Below, piece after piece: positions 11,974-23,154 of a stretch of DNA of 64,000 nt. Position numbers and translations under genes: made by a program. The notes beneath the pieces were generated by a model that was not told where the DNA came from, did not search any database, and was given only the letters and a program-made list of their open reading frames with translations. Each line of letters begins with the position of its first letter. Within the stretch, counting starts at the first letter, position 1. This DNA comes from Gyromitra esculenta. Its lineage: Eukaryota; Ascomycota; Pezizomycetes; Pezizales; Discinaceae. The stretch spans positions 1,364,001-1,428,000 of the forward strand of contig JBCAML010000009.1 of NCBI GenBank assembly GCA_038503075.1. Direction: 5' to 3'.

Positions 11974-14900
11974 CTACTCCTTGCTTTCCGCGATTTCCAT
12001 TAACTCATCGAACTCCCCGCTCTTCTCAGCCAAGTTGCGGAGTACACCGCCTTGCTTTCCGAGGAGATTTAGTGGCGTATCGAATTCGACCACTTCGCCC
12101 CCCTTTCCGAGGTTGTCAAGCACAACGATACGATCCATGTACATAACGGTTCCTAGTAATACCGCGTTATCAATATTATTTCAAGAAACGTTGCCACAAA
12201 GTAAAAAGAGGAACGGACTTAATCTGTGCGCAATCACAATGAGTGACGAGTCCGGGAAACTAGTTCGTAGTGTCTGTCGTATTCGTTCGTCCCTATACGA
12301 CTACTGTCAGCATTCATTCAATCCGAAACTAACCGAGGGCAAACTCACGTTGAATAATCTGTTGAACTCGTCGCCTCGTCCAGTAACACTAATTTACTCC
12401 TCCTCACTAGCGCCCTCGCAAATGCCAACAATTGTCGTTGGCCTTGTGATAGATTATCACCCCCTGCAGTAATTAGTGTATCAAGTCCAATCTTCTTAGT
12501 TCTTGCTGCGATCGGTAACTCTGGTATTCCTTCCGCCGACGTAAATGCTGGTGTTGTCGTCCCAGAGCTCGACGCGCTATCCCCCGCCAACCCGCTTCCC
12601 TCCAGCGCTGCTTGCAGTTCTGAGTCATCTACCTCACCGAACGGATCCAGATTCGTGCGAATTGTCCCGGACAGTAGGACTGGGTCCTGCGGGATGATCG
12701 TGATCCGTCGACGTAGTGCCTCGAGGTTGACGTCTTGGATGTCAATGCCGTTGATTGAGATGCTGCCGTTTGTCACATGTGTGAAACGAAGTAAAGAGAG
12801 TGCGAGTGAGGATTTGCCGGCACCGGTGCGGCCGACAATGCCTACACGTTCCCGCGGCTTAACATCGAAGGAGACTTTATTAAGGACCTCAGGACCTTCA
12901 GCGTAATATTTTACGGAGAGGTCCTTGACGATGCAGGAGCCTTCGGTTGGCCAGGCTGCCGGGGGTTCTTTTGAGGATATCTTCTCTGGTTCTTGAGGGA
13001 GAGTAACGTATTCGTTCACACGTTCGAAGCTATTCAGTTCAACCTCAAGCATAGTGAAGTATTTTACCGTATACAGGATACTCGATGAAAACGCGAGTGC
13101 ATTCGCGAGAGAGAAACCGATGAGGCCAGGGGAATACTCCTTAGTTGACAGTGCAATAACACCCGCTGCAAGCCCGATGGCAGCGGTACACCAGCTGATC
13201 CTAACACCGATCCATCTGTTCAAGCTATAGAGCGCTTCGCTTGGCTGGCTGTAATCATCGACCCTCTTCAAATTCTCCTCCAAGAAGCGATCTTGTGCGC
13301 CGAACCCTCTGATGGTTACAATACCTGATATCGTATCTCCGAAGTGCGAGAAAAGTGGTGACTCCTTCACGGATACGATCCGCTTCACACCCATCTGGGC
13401 ACGCACGTATAGCTGTCCAAACGCAATACCAACAGCTGAAACCACAACTGTTGGGATAAAGAACGCTGGGATGAGCGCCGACATGACAACGAGCCGGAAC
13501 AAGCACTCGAGTGTCTGTTGGAGAACCTGCTGCAAGTATGGACCAAGACTGTTATCTACAGACTTAACATCGGTAGAAAGCCGGTTGATAATGCGTCCAA
13601 GAGGTGTGGTATCGAAGAAGCGAATCGGTGAGTACAGAACACTCTTCACAAGTTTCTCATGAATGCGACGTGAGGCCATCCACTGAAAGGTAAACCATGT
13701 TCCGTACGTAACCGCCTCTAACAAGGTAGTTCCCATAAGAACCGCCGCGTACAAACCGAGCCATAGCCCCACATTCACATCATCCGGGTGCTTGTTATAC
13801 TGATCCGACCATAGACCAACAAAGTAAGAATTCGCCAGCCCACCCAACTGATCCGTCATGCTAAGCATAATAACAAAAACAACCGCAATAGGTCCGCCAA
13901 AGTTCTTCATGTATTTCCAGATTATCGATTTCGGGACACGGCCCTTTGCGCGCGCTTCTTCCTGAACAAGCTTACCAGTATCTTTTACCTTACCATTGGT
14001 TTGTGTCTTATCGGGGAGTTCGCCGGACAGTTTCGAGGAATCAATAATGTCGCCATCTACCTGCTGCGAGCTGGACGAGCTTGGGACGCCTTGAATTGCA
14101 ACTTCGCCAAGGAGGTTGATCGCGCTCTTGGTTAGGCCCTGCGACTCGTTGACAACCTTGCCATCATCTAGCAAAATGATTTTTTTTGCAGCGTCCGAGA
14201 CGAGACCGACATGGTGCGTCACTAGCACAATCGTTCTGCCGGCTAGGATCTCTCCCTTAATACATTTCTCGACCACTAACTTGCTCGTCGCTGCGTCTAG
14301 CGCACTCAACACATCATCCAAAAACACCGTCTGACTTGGGCTATAAACAGCTCTCGCAAGCGCAATACGTGCTTTTTGTCCGCCGCTCAAGGTGGTACCC
14401 CGTTCCCCGATCTCGGTCTCGTCGCCAGCCTCAAGGTTTGCTAGATCCGCCAGCAACCCACATGCCTCGACGGTCATTTCGTATCGTTTCGCCTCGAACG
14501 AAGACCCGAAAAGAATATTGTCCTTGATTGACGCATTCTGTAGCCATGAGGTTTGTGCAACATAAGAGATGCCATGGCGGCGCGGAAGATATATATCACC
14601 TTCAAGTACCCTCATTTCGCCAAGAAGCCCAAGGAGAAACGAAGACTTGCCAGATCCAACGCTACCAGCAATAACCGTAAGTCCGCCATAGGCACAATCG
14701 ATATTCAAGTTCGAAAGGCGGAAATTATTGTCTTCATCCGAGCCCGGTTTATTCCAGCTCAACGTCGCATTTTTATATCCCGGTGGTTTGTCCGCCGGCG
14801 TTGTATCAGCACCATCCGTCTTCATCTCCGTGAGCTCCTCCTCGCCGTTCAAGAACTTATCGATCCGGTCGAACGAGATAAACGCATATAGAACCTGCTG

Positions 14901-16925
14901 AGTGACGAAAGCGCACCATCCAAACTGACTACGGAGGATATCAAACAAGCTCATACTCGTAAAAGCAATACTTGCGCTCAACGGGCGGCCCATGACCTTG
15001 GTAAAGATGCCGAAAGTGACGATGATATTTACAATCGGAAGCAACCCGCTCACCGTGTGCAAACCGAGGTTATAGAACGCGCTCATGAAACTCAGTTTTA
15101 GCTCCTTTCCGCGCTTTTCTCGAATTCTCGCTAGGAATGCTTCTTCAAGTCCGAAGAACTTGATGATCCGTACGGCCGTTAGTGTTTCGCTCATGAGGCC
15201 AATACGTGCATCTGTTGCTTGTCGTAGCTGGCGTTGGACCTTTGCAATCATGCGCGCGAGGAGGATAGGGACAACCATTGTGACCATCATCATGCCAACG
15301 CCGACAAGGGAGGCCCACCCAAGGAGATCGTAGAGGAAGACCATTGCAATGATAATCTCAATGGGGACAGAGCCGACAAGAAGGAAGAACTCCCGCGCGT
15401 TGGTGAGTTGATCAAGATCCGTGGACATAAGGTTGTTGATCATACCGACTTTGGACTGATTGGGTGGAGCAGCCTCCTTCGGTTTTTTGGGGTCATCGTC
15501 TTTGGTGGGGGGGTTCTTTGGGTCGTCAGTTTTGTCTTTTGGAGAGTCGTAGACAAAGCGGGTTTTTAGGGTCTTTTGGAGGAGAGATTGTGTAAATGCT
15601 GCTTTCACTCTCACGACCAGTCTATATTACTCCGGTCAGCTTCGGTATAGAGGAGCCAAGGGGTGAGAAAGATACCTCGTAGCATTATAGACATATGCCT
15701 CCCAGATCAAACCATTCAACAATGGCCCAAAAAACAACCCAAACACAAACACCCATGGATTCACCACTGGCACTTTGCTCCCCTCCACATATGCTAGTAG
15801 CTCCCTCATACTCACGGGCCAAATAAACTGAAACACGCCAATTAGAAAGCTGCAAATCGTCATATAGAGAACATCCCAACGCATGCATGCAAAGAATGTC
15901 TTGAATGTCGTAGACTTCTTATTATTCTCCACCTTCTTGCTCCACAGTCTCGCACGATCATAGTCAGGCAGGGTTGGCAGGTCTTCAGGTTCCACATCTC
16001 GCCACCATGCCACTTGCACTAGACTTCCAATCCACGAGTACGAACCAATGTAGCTCATCAACGACGCGGTCTGTTCGGGAGAGGCGGTGTAGTTGGAATA
16101 TGGGTCTACGGGGTACCAGAGGCGAGGGGTCAAGAGTGCACATAGCTCGATGGACACAGCGAGACTGATACGGGCATAGATGGACCATCCAGTGCGAGCA
16201 TCATGAGCCTTTTCGGGAGAAGGATGGTAGAGGACTTTAGGCCACAGGTCGCGCTGGAGGGTGAGAATGGGTGGAACTATGCACCAGAGGGCCACGATGA
16301 AAAACAGTAATGGTCTATATGGCGTTGGGTAGAAACGAAATGCGAATAGTAGAATCAACAAAAGCCAGTAGCCCAATTCGATTACTGTATCACAGTGTTA
16401 CCACAGATACAAATTGCAAGCTCGAGGAACAAAACCAACCTTCCTCGATGAAATTCTGACCGTTGGCAGCTCTGGTGGCTAGGATGATACCGTCCACGAC
16501 CACGAGCCCCGTTAAACACAGTAACTGTGCCCACGCCCATCCGAGACGACTCCCTATGTACTTTCTTAGCCACCATCTCTCTCAACAAGACTGAATCTAG
16601 ATAACACACCCTCAAGCGGTTCAATTGGGGTCTGTGACGGAGCCTCATCTTCGGGATAGAGATGCAGGAATTCTTTCTTATTGTACACCGTGAAACTACG
16701 GTAATTTTTAGGCTGAAAAAACGATACACCTGTAGTCAAACGTTGAACAAGTAGCACCAACACAGCAGCGAATGCAGCAGAAACTAAGATTATTATTCGG
16801 GCGCGACCCTCAGGCTCGCTGGGGAAACTAGGACCATGCTTGGTGAACACATAGTGTCTCCAAACGCCGCTGAGAGAGTCCCCTTGCACAAAAAACGGGG
16901 TGTCCATGAGGACGGATATTTCCAA
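11974..16925 (-). CDS. ABCC/MRP-type ABC exporter (full-size)
   Basis: Six or more exons encode roughly 1,580 residues arranged TMD0-TMD1-NBD1-TMD2-NBD2. An N-terminal hydrophobic region comes from about 16925-16440 and more membrane helices from 16376-15660. NBD1 has Walker A GSVGSGKSS, signature LSGGQKARIALARA, Walker B VFLDDVLSALD and an H-loop in LVTHHVG. The LDD in place of LDE is the usual weak first site of ABCC proteins. NBD2 has Walker A GRTGAGKSS, signature LSQGQRQLLAFARAL, Walker B LVLLDEATSS and, after two short introns near 12348 and 12215, VIAHRL and VVEFDTPLNLL. The stop is at 11974. These proteins export organic anions, conjugates or peptides at plasma or vacuolar membrane. 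One oddity is that the frame shifts by two bases at a GAGAGAGA run near 16570. The gene is divergent from a UstYa-like gene and could export that cluster's product (inference). Confidence 0.9.
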
Positions 16926-17637
16926 GAGCTAGGCCACCACTACCAGTATTGGCTGCGGGGGAGGGCAGATGGTAACAAGTTATCGGTGATGTCCAGATGT
17001 AGCAAGCGATGGAAGGCTGGAGGTGGAGTGGAGACAATCAGAAGTAAACAGAAGAAGCGTTTCCCGGTGAATCTACAGCTACAGCCCTATATATCCATTG
17101 GTGTGTAGTTGCCTAAGGCGAGATAACGCGTTGCGGAAGGGATTGGCACAAGCACACCTTCCGTTTCTAAGCTCGCGCCCGGTCCAGCACAGTCACTTTT
17201 GGCAACGGCGAGCAGAGGGAGCCATTGAATAGCTTCCAGCCGAGCCTCAATAATTCCCTGTTTGGACCCCTGTCCGTCGTTGCCCCAGTCGAGTCGTTGC
17301 CCAGGAATGGCTGTTCCCGTTCCGAGTGCCGCTACCCGATGATGTGTCAGTGATTGGAATAACACGATTTTGCAGTAATCACCAGACAAACCATAAGCAG
17401 AGATTTGATGCACAGTTACAGCCGTGCGAGAAAAGTCTTGGCATTTAACCTAACTAGCGAGACTTTTCTTACACAGCTGTTCAGGTAATGAAATAAGCCC
17501 TAATTCGCCGATCTCTGCTTCTACTTGTACATATTCTACTTGCTCGCTGCTTACCAGACTGCTCTTTGAAAACTCGAGAAGGCCCAGTACACCCACCACA
17601 AAAACCATTATCCAAGGTCAAACTCCTACTCTACAAT
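16926..17637. promoter_or_regulatory. divergent promoter between ABC exporter and UstYa-like gene
   Basis: No coding region is convincing in these 712 bp, which separate the start codons of two outward-facing genes. A shared promoter would allow joint control of exporter and oxidase. I could not identify a specific activator site. Confidence 0.45.
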
Positions 17638-18580
17638 ATGGGGTTTGAACAAGAGAGTAGCTTCAGCCTTTTAGGAAGCGCCGGAAGTGATACCGAGGTA
17701 GACACTAAGGGCTTAGTTTTCCGTCGTGACCTCCGCGATTTCCAGAAGAAGCTAAAGCGACTCCAAATATTCGCAGCAGTATTGGGGGCTCTTGCTCTTC
17801 TCTCGTTCATATTTTCTACAGCATTGTATTACAGATCGAAGGGTAGTCGACATGCTCCCTTGATCCCATCGGCTGCCCTGGTTCCTGAATGTAAGTGCCA
17901 CGAGTCAATGGTTCTTAGTTATGTCAAAACTTCCATTTTTCTTAACATTCACACCCACCTCTCCAGTCCCCCACCGCCCCATAACATTCGAAGAGAATTC
18001 AATCTACAGCGAAGCACCTTCAAACAAATCAAACGAAGCTTGGGGCCGCCTCATCCCAAGTAAGTCTCGAACCTAAACCCATCAAAAAAAAAAACTAATC
18101 CATAACCCCCCCCTCCCCAGAGGGCCGCGGCTACATCTACGTAACGGAACCCGAAAAATATTACCTCCACCAAGGCCTCGCCAACTCTCGCAACGACGGT
18201 TCTCAAAGCTATGTAATCTCCATGTACCACCAACTTCACTGCATTGTAAGCCTTCCTTCCTCCCTTCCTCCCTTCTTAACAAACTCTGATTCCTCTTCTT
18301 CTTCCTTTCGTAGGACATACTCCGCCTCGGCTATTACGCTGCACTCGAGGGTAAAACTACATTACATACGCACGGCAATCATCTCGCGCACTGCTTCGAC
18401 TACCTGAGACAGGCCGTTATGTGTGCTGGCGACCTAACGCTGGAGTGGCCGCGTGTGGAGAATGATGGGAGCCGCGTAGGCGCTGATGGGTGGGGAGTGA
18501 CTCACGAATGTGTGGATTACGATAGGGTGTTTATGTGGACAGAGGAGCGGCGGGGTGACGAAAGAACGAGTATTTTGTAG
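17638..18580 (+). CDS. UstYa-like (DUF3328) oxidase, first copy
   Basis: Four exons (17638-17890, 17967-18059, 18121-18245, 18314-18580) with clean GTAAG/AG borders encode about 245 residues. A cytosolic head of about 55 residues precedes one membrane helix (around residues 45-68, ending LSFIFSTALYY), so this is a type II membrane protein with a lumenal catalytic domain. Both family motifs are present: YHQLHC, interrupted just after by an intron, and HCFDYLRQAVMC, the HCxDxLRQ motif. A tail with THECVDYDRV follows. UstYa proteins oxidise and cyclise ribosomal peptides in the secretory pathway of filamentous fungi. It lies 0.7 kb from the repeat-peptide precursor, which faces it tail to tail. 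Related DUF3328 enzymes act in some other pathways, so the family is certain and the substrate inferred. Confidence 0.93.
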
Positions 18581-19284
18581 GGGTGGATTGGGGGGGGAGG
18601 GGTCGCGACATGTAAAAGTGGCTGTGTTTATTTAAGCGAAAATCTTGAATTCTTGGAGCGATATCGGACATTTAAATCAAGTGCACGTGGGTGGGCAGAG
18701 TACCTATTAGCTACATGTGCCTTTGCAACACGAACGCGAATTATCCTCTTAATTCCCTGCAGTACATCGCAAATATTTCCTAGCTTCCCTTAAGGCTACA
18801 TGTATGTCTTTCAGCTTCATGCACTTCAGCTATCCAATTAGCCAATCCAAGAAAACACCACGGGGCCCACTAACTGCCACTGCCACTGCCACCGCCTCAA
18901 CAGCATCCAGTCACAAAATATCACTCGCAATTTCCAACCTCTCCACAAAATTCACTCGATAGATAGATAGATTTAATCATACACGCACAAAATTCACTCG
19001 AGGAGGGGGATTTTTTTTTTAAACACATTGATTATAACTAGCACTTAACAGAATCCACACGAGAGTAATGCACATGAATTAAGAGCCTCTTCAATAACTT
19101 CATTTCATTTCATAGCTAACAAAAAAACCTATATCCACCAAAAACTATCCTTCTCTCCCCACCCCCCCGCATCCAATTCATACATATAACCATCCTGCGC
19201 CCAAACCCGGTTTCTCGAAGATAGACTATAGCTAGTTAGTATATAATAATTGAAAATCAAGGACTAAGGTTCTCACTCCACCGT
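18581..19284. other. convergent intergenic region
   Basis: This 704-bp stretch between the 3' ends of the UstYa-like gene and the precursor gene contains AT-rich sequence and a short GATA run near 18960. No coding region is seen; it likely holds both 3' UTRs. Confidence 0.4.
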
Positions 19285-20003
19285 TTAATAGCTCTGGTGA
19301 GAGTCGGCGTCAGCCTCGCTGCGCTTGTAGCTCTGGTGAGAGTCGGCGTCGGCCTCAGAGCGCTTGTAGGATTGATGGGAATCGGCATCGGCCTCGCTGC
19401 GTGCGTATGACTGATGGGAATCGGCATCAGCTTCGCTGCGTGCATAGGACTGGTGGGAGTCAGCATCGGCTTCTCCACGCCTGTAGCTCTGGTGGGAATC
19501 GGCGTCCGCCTCGCTGCGCTTGTAGGACTGGTGAGAATCGGCATCGGCTTCTCCACGCTTGTAGCTTTGGTGAGAATCGGCATCGGCTTCGCTGCGCGCA
19601 TAGGACTGGTGAGAGTCTGCGTCGGCTTCGCTACGTCTGTAGCTTTGATGAGAATCGGCATCGGCCTCTCCACGTCTGTAGGACTGGTGAGAATCGGCAT
19701 CGGCCTCTCCATGCTTGTAGCTCTGGTGAGAGTCCGCATCAGCTTCAGAGCGTCTATAGCTCTGATGAGAATCTGCGTCAAGCTCCGAACGCTTGTAACT
19801 CTGATGACTATCAGCATCCGCCTCCGAGCGTTTATAACTCTGGTGACTATCAGCATCAAGTTCTCCGGGGTCTATTCTATCGTAAGTATCTCGTTATCCA
19901 AAGATATTAAGGTTGGGAGATGCGTACTGGCTTTAGGGATGGCAGCAGCCGAAATCCCCATTGAGAGGAGGGGAAGAGCGAGGAAGATGCTTTGGAAACG
20001 CAT
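19285..20003 (-). CDS. Kex2-processed repeat precursor peptide (candidate dikaritin-like RiPP)
   Basis: Exon 1 (20003-19928) encodes MRFQSIFLALPLLSMGISAA, a textbook signal peptide. A 56-nt intron (19927-19872; donor GTACGC, branch-like CTTAC, acceptor ATAG) joins it in frame to exon 2 (19871-19285). The spliced product is 220 residues. Exon 2 is fifteen tandem 13-residue units: an 11-residue segment S/G-E-A/L-DADSHQSY followed by a two-residue linker. The linker is KR in seven places, RR or AR in six and KH in one. SHQSY is invariant in all fifteen although its codons vary. The stop follows the last Tyr directly, so the mature C-terminus is probably Tyr. Secretory entry, Kex2 cleavage at dibasic sites and modification by UstYa enzymes fit the dikaritin class. 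No Trp/Cys/Pro-Gly core typical of alpha-factor pheromones is present. Activity is unknown. Confidence 0.85.
19288..19866 (-). repeat. 39-bp tandem coding repeat, 15 copies
   Basis: The array encodes the precursor repeats. Copies differ mainly at third codon positions and at the linker codons, which shows selection on the peptide rather than simple recent minisatellite expansion. All three minus-strand frames and some plus frames stay open because the unit length is divisible by three. Confidence 0.95.
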
Positions 20004-21043
20004 TTTTAAGGATGGTATGTATATAGATTGAGTAGAAAGGTTTGAGGTGTAGGTTGATTGTGTTTGATTGAATGGAACTGTTTGATGATTATTATTTTTT
20101 TGAAATGAGGTGACAATTGCACCGGGCTTTATTCACAATTTCTCTCTTTGAAGGTTTCTCAATTTTGAGTTGTATTTAGAGTGCTGCGCTCCCCCCCCTT
20201 GGCATATTCTTGGAGTATTGAGAATATGATTACTGGATGTTCATCTTTCTGCAGATGATGTTTTTCTCATCACAGATTCCGCTATCAATTACCCCTCCTC
20301 TTTCGCGGTCCCTACCGCCAAGGTATTGGTGTTTGTTGGCCAGGAATTGCTTAACGCCCGGACATGATACTCCTAAAGGTATGGTATAGAATTAGATAGA
20401 AAACTCATTAGCTCCCCCGGGCTTGCTGAGGGTGTTGATCCCGTCTCTTGGGAGTAAGCATTCCAAATTCCCCAAGGTCACGTTAGTTTGTCTAATTGCC
20501 TTCGATCGATCTTGTTGGAGATATCAAAATTGGAAGGCGGTTTATAGGATGGAGAAGTCCGAACCTAAGATAACTGGGCGTACGACACCGGAATCTAGGA
20601 TACAGATACTGAAAAAAGGAATATGTGGCGATGAGTTTGATCTCTATCGCAGCACTGTAAGGTAAACTTCCGTCACTTCTGATGTCAAGAACCTAATAGA
20701 AATGAATCCGGTGCAATTGATGACTTCGTGCTGAAACATGTCGCTGATGGGTGGCAGGCCTGCCTGGTATGTCTTGATTTGGCGGCTACCTTTGTTGATT
20801 TTGGTCCACTGTGCCTTGTATGAGGCTTCTTCGGGGCTCACAGCTAGCTTTCTTGGTGCCCCAAAACGGAAATCAAAATACAGCGATTTATTAGCTTGTA
20901 TTGGGAAACCAGTTAGAGTGCCATGCCCTGTATGACAAAGAACCCCGCATAATTCCCAGTTTTCTATTCGCTTCAAAAATAATTACATGTACACATAAGC
21001 TTTAAGGCTAAAGCAATTTAGGGTAAAGAAACCCGATATCCCA
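20004..21043. other. upstream region of precursor gene
   Basis: It probably carries the precursor promoter. A 110-codon open frame lies on the minus strand at about 20644-20976 but starts at TTG and has no motif I recognise; it may be a decayed gene. Nothing else is supported. Confidence 0.35.
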
Positions 21044-21347
21044 AATGAGTCGTGACCAGGACACTGTAGTACTTGGTGAAATTCACTCCGACGCTAGCGA
21101 GTAAGACGTGCATTTAACTTGCTAATACCCCACACTTATAATCTCACCAGGAAGGTTCCAACGGAAGCCAACACGCCCTATCGATGTTTTACCTCCTAGC
21201 GCCGGAAAGGATTCCACAAAGTACCACGGTACTTGTCGTCGATACGAAGCCCATCGTGATGCGCAGCGTTGTTGTGTAAGTAAGTTTCGATTGATTAGTC
21301 GACAACCTTAATGTGATCTGCAGCCCTATGGAATCTTTCGCATCTAA
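21044..21347 (+). CDS. possible small spliced gene, about 60-65 aa
   Basis: An ATG at 21044 opens a short exon ending before GTAAGA (about 21101). The intron has a CTAAT branch-like site. A second exon ends at TGTTGT before GTAAGT (about 21276), and a third starts after CTGCAG (21323). With these borders a frame runs to TAA at 21345-21347. The product is basic with clustered Cys near the end. I do not recognise it. It lies inside the UstYa/precursor block, so it is worth keeping, but the model depends on a non-obvious AAG acceptor. Confidence 0.22.
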
Positions 21348-21989
21348 GATCAAGACCAGGATCAGGATCTAGTTTGCATTCTTCAGCGTGGTTGCCACTC
21401 AGATCCGTGACACCCTAGTAAGTCCCAATACTTCACCCCTAACCCGAGCACATGTACTATCGCACAACCTCGCCCACCGTAGGATGAATACCCCTAAGGA
21501 TCTATCCCTTTCTGTTAGTTAGTTTGCTTTCAGAATAAGCTCGGATTTTAGGAAAAGTAGCTCACCCGCCCACCCGCCACTGGGAAGGAAATGTAACTTC
21601 GCTGGACTCCGTGAGCTCCCATTACGGTCAGGAGATGCGCTCGTTGAGGAACCTCGGGTAATAAGCTTACCAACCGCTATTTACCGCTCAGGAGATTCTT
21701 TTCGCAAGGTCAGATATGGCGATGTGATTGGATGCCTGGCCTATCGAACATGTTCAAATTGAAATGTATCAAAGATTCGTTTTTTGTAAAGTAATCATTG
21801 ATGACAAAGTGGCGGAGGAGAAACAGAGATCTTCAAGGTTAGTCGCAAACATCATAGCTGGAAGAATTGCATATACGTTCTAATGATGAGTTATCACTAT
21901 TACTCTCTTAACTGAACTTCGCACAGCGATTTTGTCAGTAGGATAGTTAGGCCATATCATCTACATTGTTAACTCTTCTAGTCTCGTCT
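21348..21989. other. promoter region of second UstYa-like gene
   Basis: No coding sequence is seen. It leads into the ATG at 21990 and should contain that gene's promoter. Confidence 0.4.
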
Positions 21990-23154
21990 ATGTCCCACAT
22001 CAACCACGCAATGGGTTTTACCTCAACAGACCGCCTGTCTCTCGAAGAAACTGTTTCCTCAGAGGATAGGCTGCTCGAACATGCCAGCGATTTCAGAGAT
22101 GCTTCGCTCCAGGATGAACGCAGCTTCGAGAACGCTTCACTTGAGAAAGGGAACCACCAAAAGTCTCGAAAACGACGGCTCTTTGGGGAAATATGCACGC
22201 CTACTGTAGTCATTCATCTATCAATAATTTCGTTATATACTTTTATCTTCTTCTTTGCGCTATGGACTAAATTACCTCCCCAAAATGATCATGGACCTGG
22301 CCTCATTTATTGTAAGCGAGTTTAATTCCTTCTAACCACTCCAACAAATTATTTGTCTGACTATTGTTTTGCAGCGCCCGCAAGAGATGCGGTCAAATTC
22401 GAACGAGTAACGTTTCATGGCTCTTTGAACGCCACAAACCCATACAAAGGACCACCAAGTCCAGAAATCGATGCTGCCTGGCATGACCTACTAGCGTACA
22501 CCGCAATTCGTGTTTCTAGCGATACTCTGAAAAAGATCAATCGAGAATCTGTACCACTAGGTGATGGGAATGGGTATTTTGCTACGCTGGGTAAGTTTGC
22601 AGAAACCCATCTCTCCCGTAATCTATGCTAACTTTCCTAGACGTTTACCACCAGCTCCATTGTCTGGTATACTCCAATAATTCAGATTTAATGGCTTAAC
22701 CTAATTTGCATATAGAAATATATCCGCCACTACGTTCACCCCGAATACTACAACATCACAGAACCCAATGTATCCCAGCATCTCGGTAAAGAAACCCCAA
22801 CTCCCCTCGAACCTACTTTTTGTTTCTAACCCCCTAATAGAGCATTGCCTCGACCTGCTACGACAGTATGTCATGTGCAAAGCAGATATCTCAGTAAACA
22901 CATACGACTGGATCCCCAATTTCCCGAAACCGTGGCCAAACTTTGAAACTGAGCACGAGTGTGCCAATTGGGATAGCATCCATGATTGGGCGAGGAAACA
23001 TTCTTTCGATGGGTTAGATCCGGCGTTGATTTCGCATCCGGATTATCATCCGGAACTACGTAAGCTAGATTCTCCCGGCCGACGATATATGGAGACTTTA
23101 CTAATGGTTTTTGTTTTTGTTGTAAAAGCACCACCGTTTGAACACGATGATTGA
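21990..23154 (+). CDS. UstYa-like (DUF3328) oxidase, second copy
   Basis: Five or six exons. Exon 1 (21990-22311) has an acidic cytosolic head and one membrane helix (VVIHLSIISLYTFIFFFALW). Later exons give PPSPEIDAAWHDLL, the family's Trp-containing block, then VYHQLHC and, after two short introns, EHCLDLLRQYVMC. Both catalytic motifs are therefore intact. The tail has HECANWDSIHDWA, matching family C-termini. A last intron (GTAAGC, TACTAATG, AAAAG, about 23058-23121) is likely; splicing it leaves the same TGA stop. N-glycosylation sites NAT, NIT and NVS support a lumenal domain. It is clearly diverged from the first copy. Paired UstYa/UstYb enzymes are usual in ustiloxin-type clusters, which supports a joint role on the precursor encoded 2 kb away. 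Confidence 0.93.

Noticed and set aside
12655..15569. Several plus-strand ORFs
   Set aside because: They are antisense to the well-supported ABC exporter and have no motifs of their own.
19288..19866. CRISPR-like array
   Set aside because: Units are contiguous 39-bp coding repeats without unique spacers, in a eukaryotic gene.
19285..20003. Alpha-factor mating pheromone precursor
   Set aside because: Signal peptide and KR repeats fit, but the repeats lack the Trp/Cys/Pro-Gly type core of ascomycete pheromones, and UstYa genes flank it. It remains a minor alternative.
19257..20031. Long open frames on both strands across the 39-bp repeats (Met/Ile/Arg-rich minus frame; Gly/Ile and His/Arg-rich plus frames)
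   Set aside because: They are shadows of a repeat with a length divisible by three. Only the minus frame encoding SHQSY units has a signal peptide exon, dibasic spacing and synonymous-only variation.
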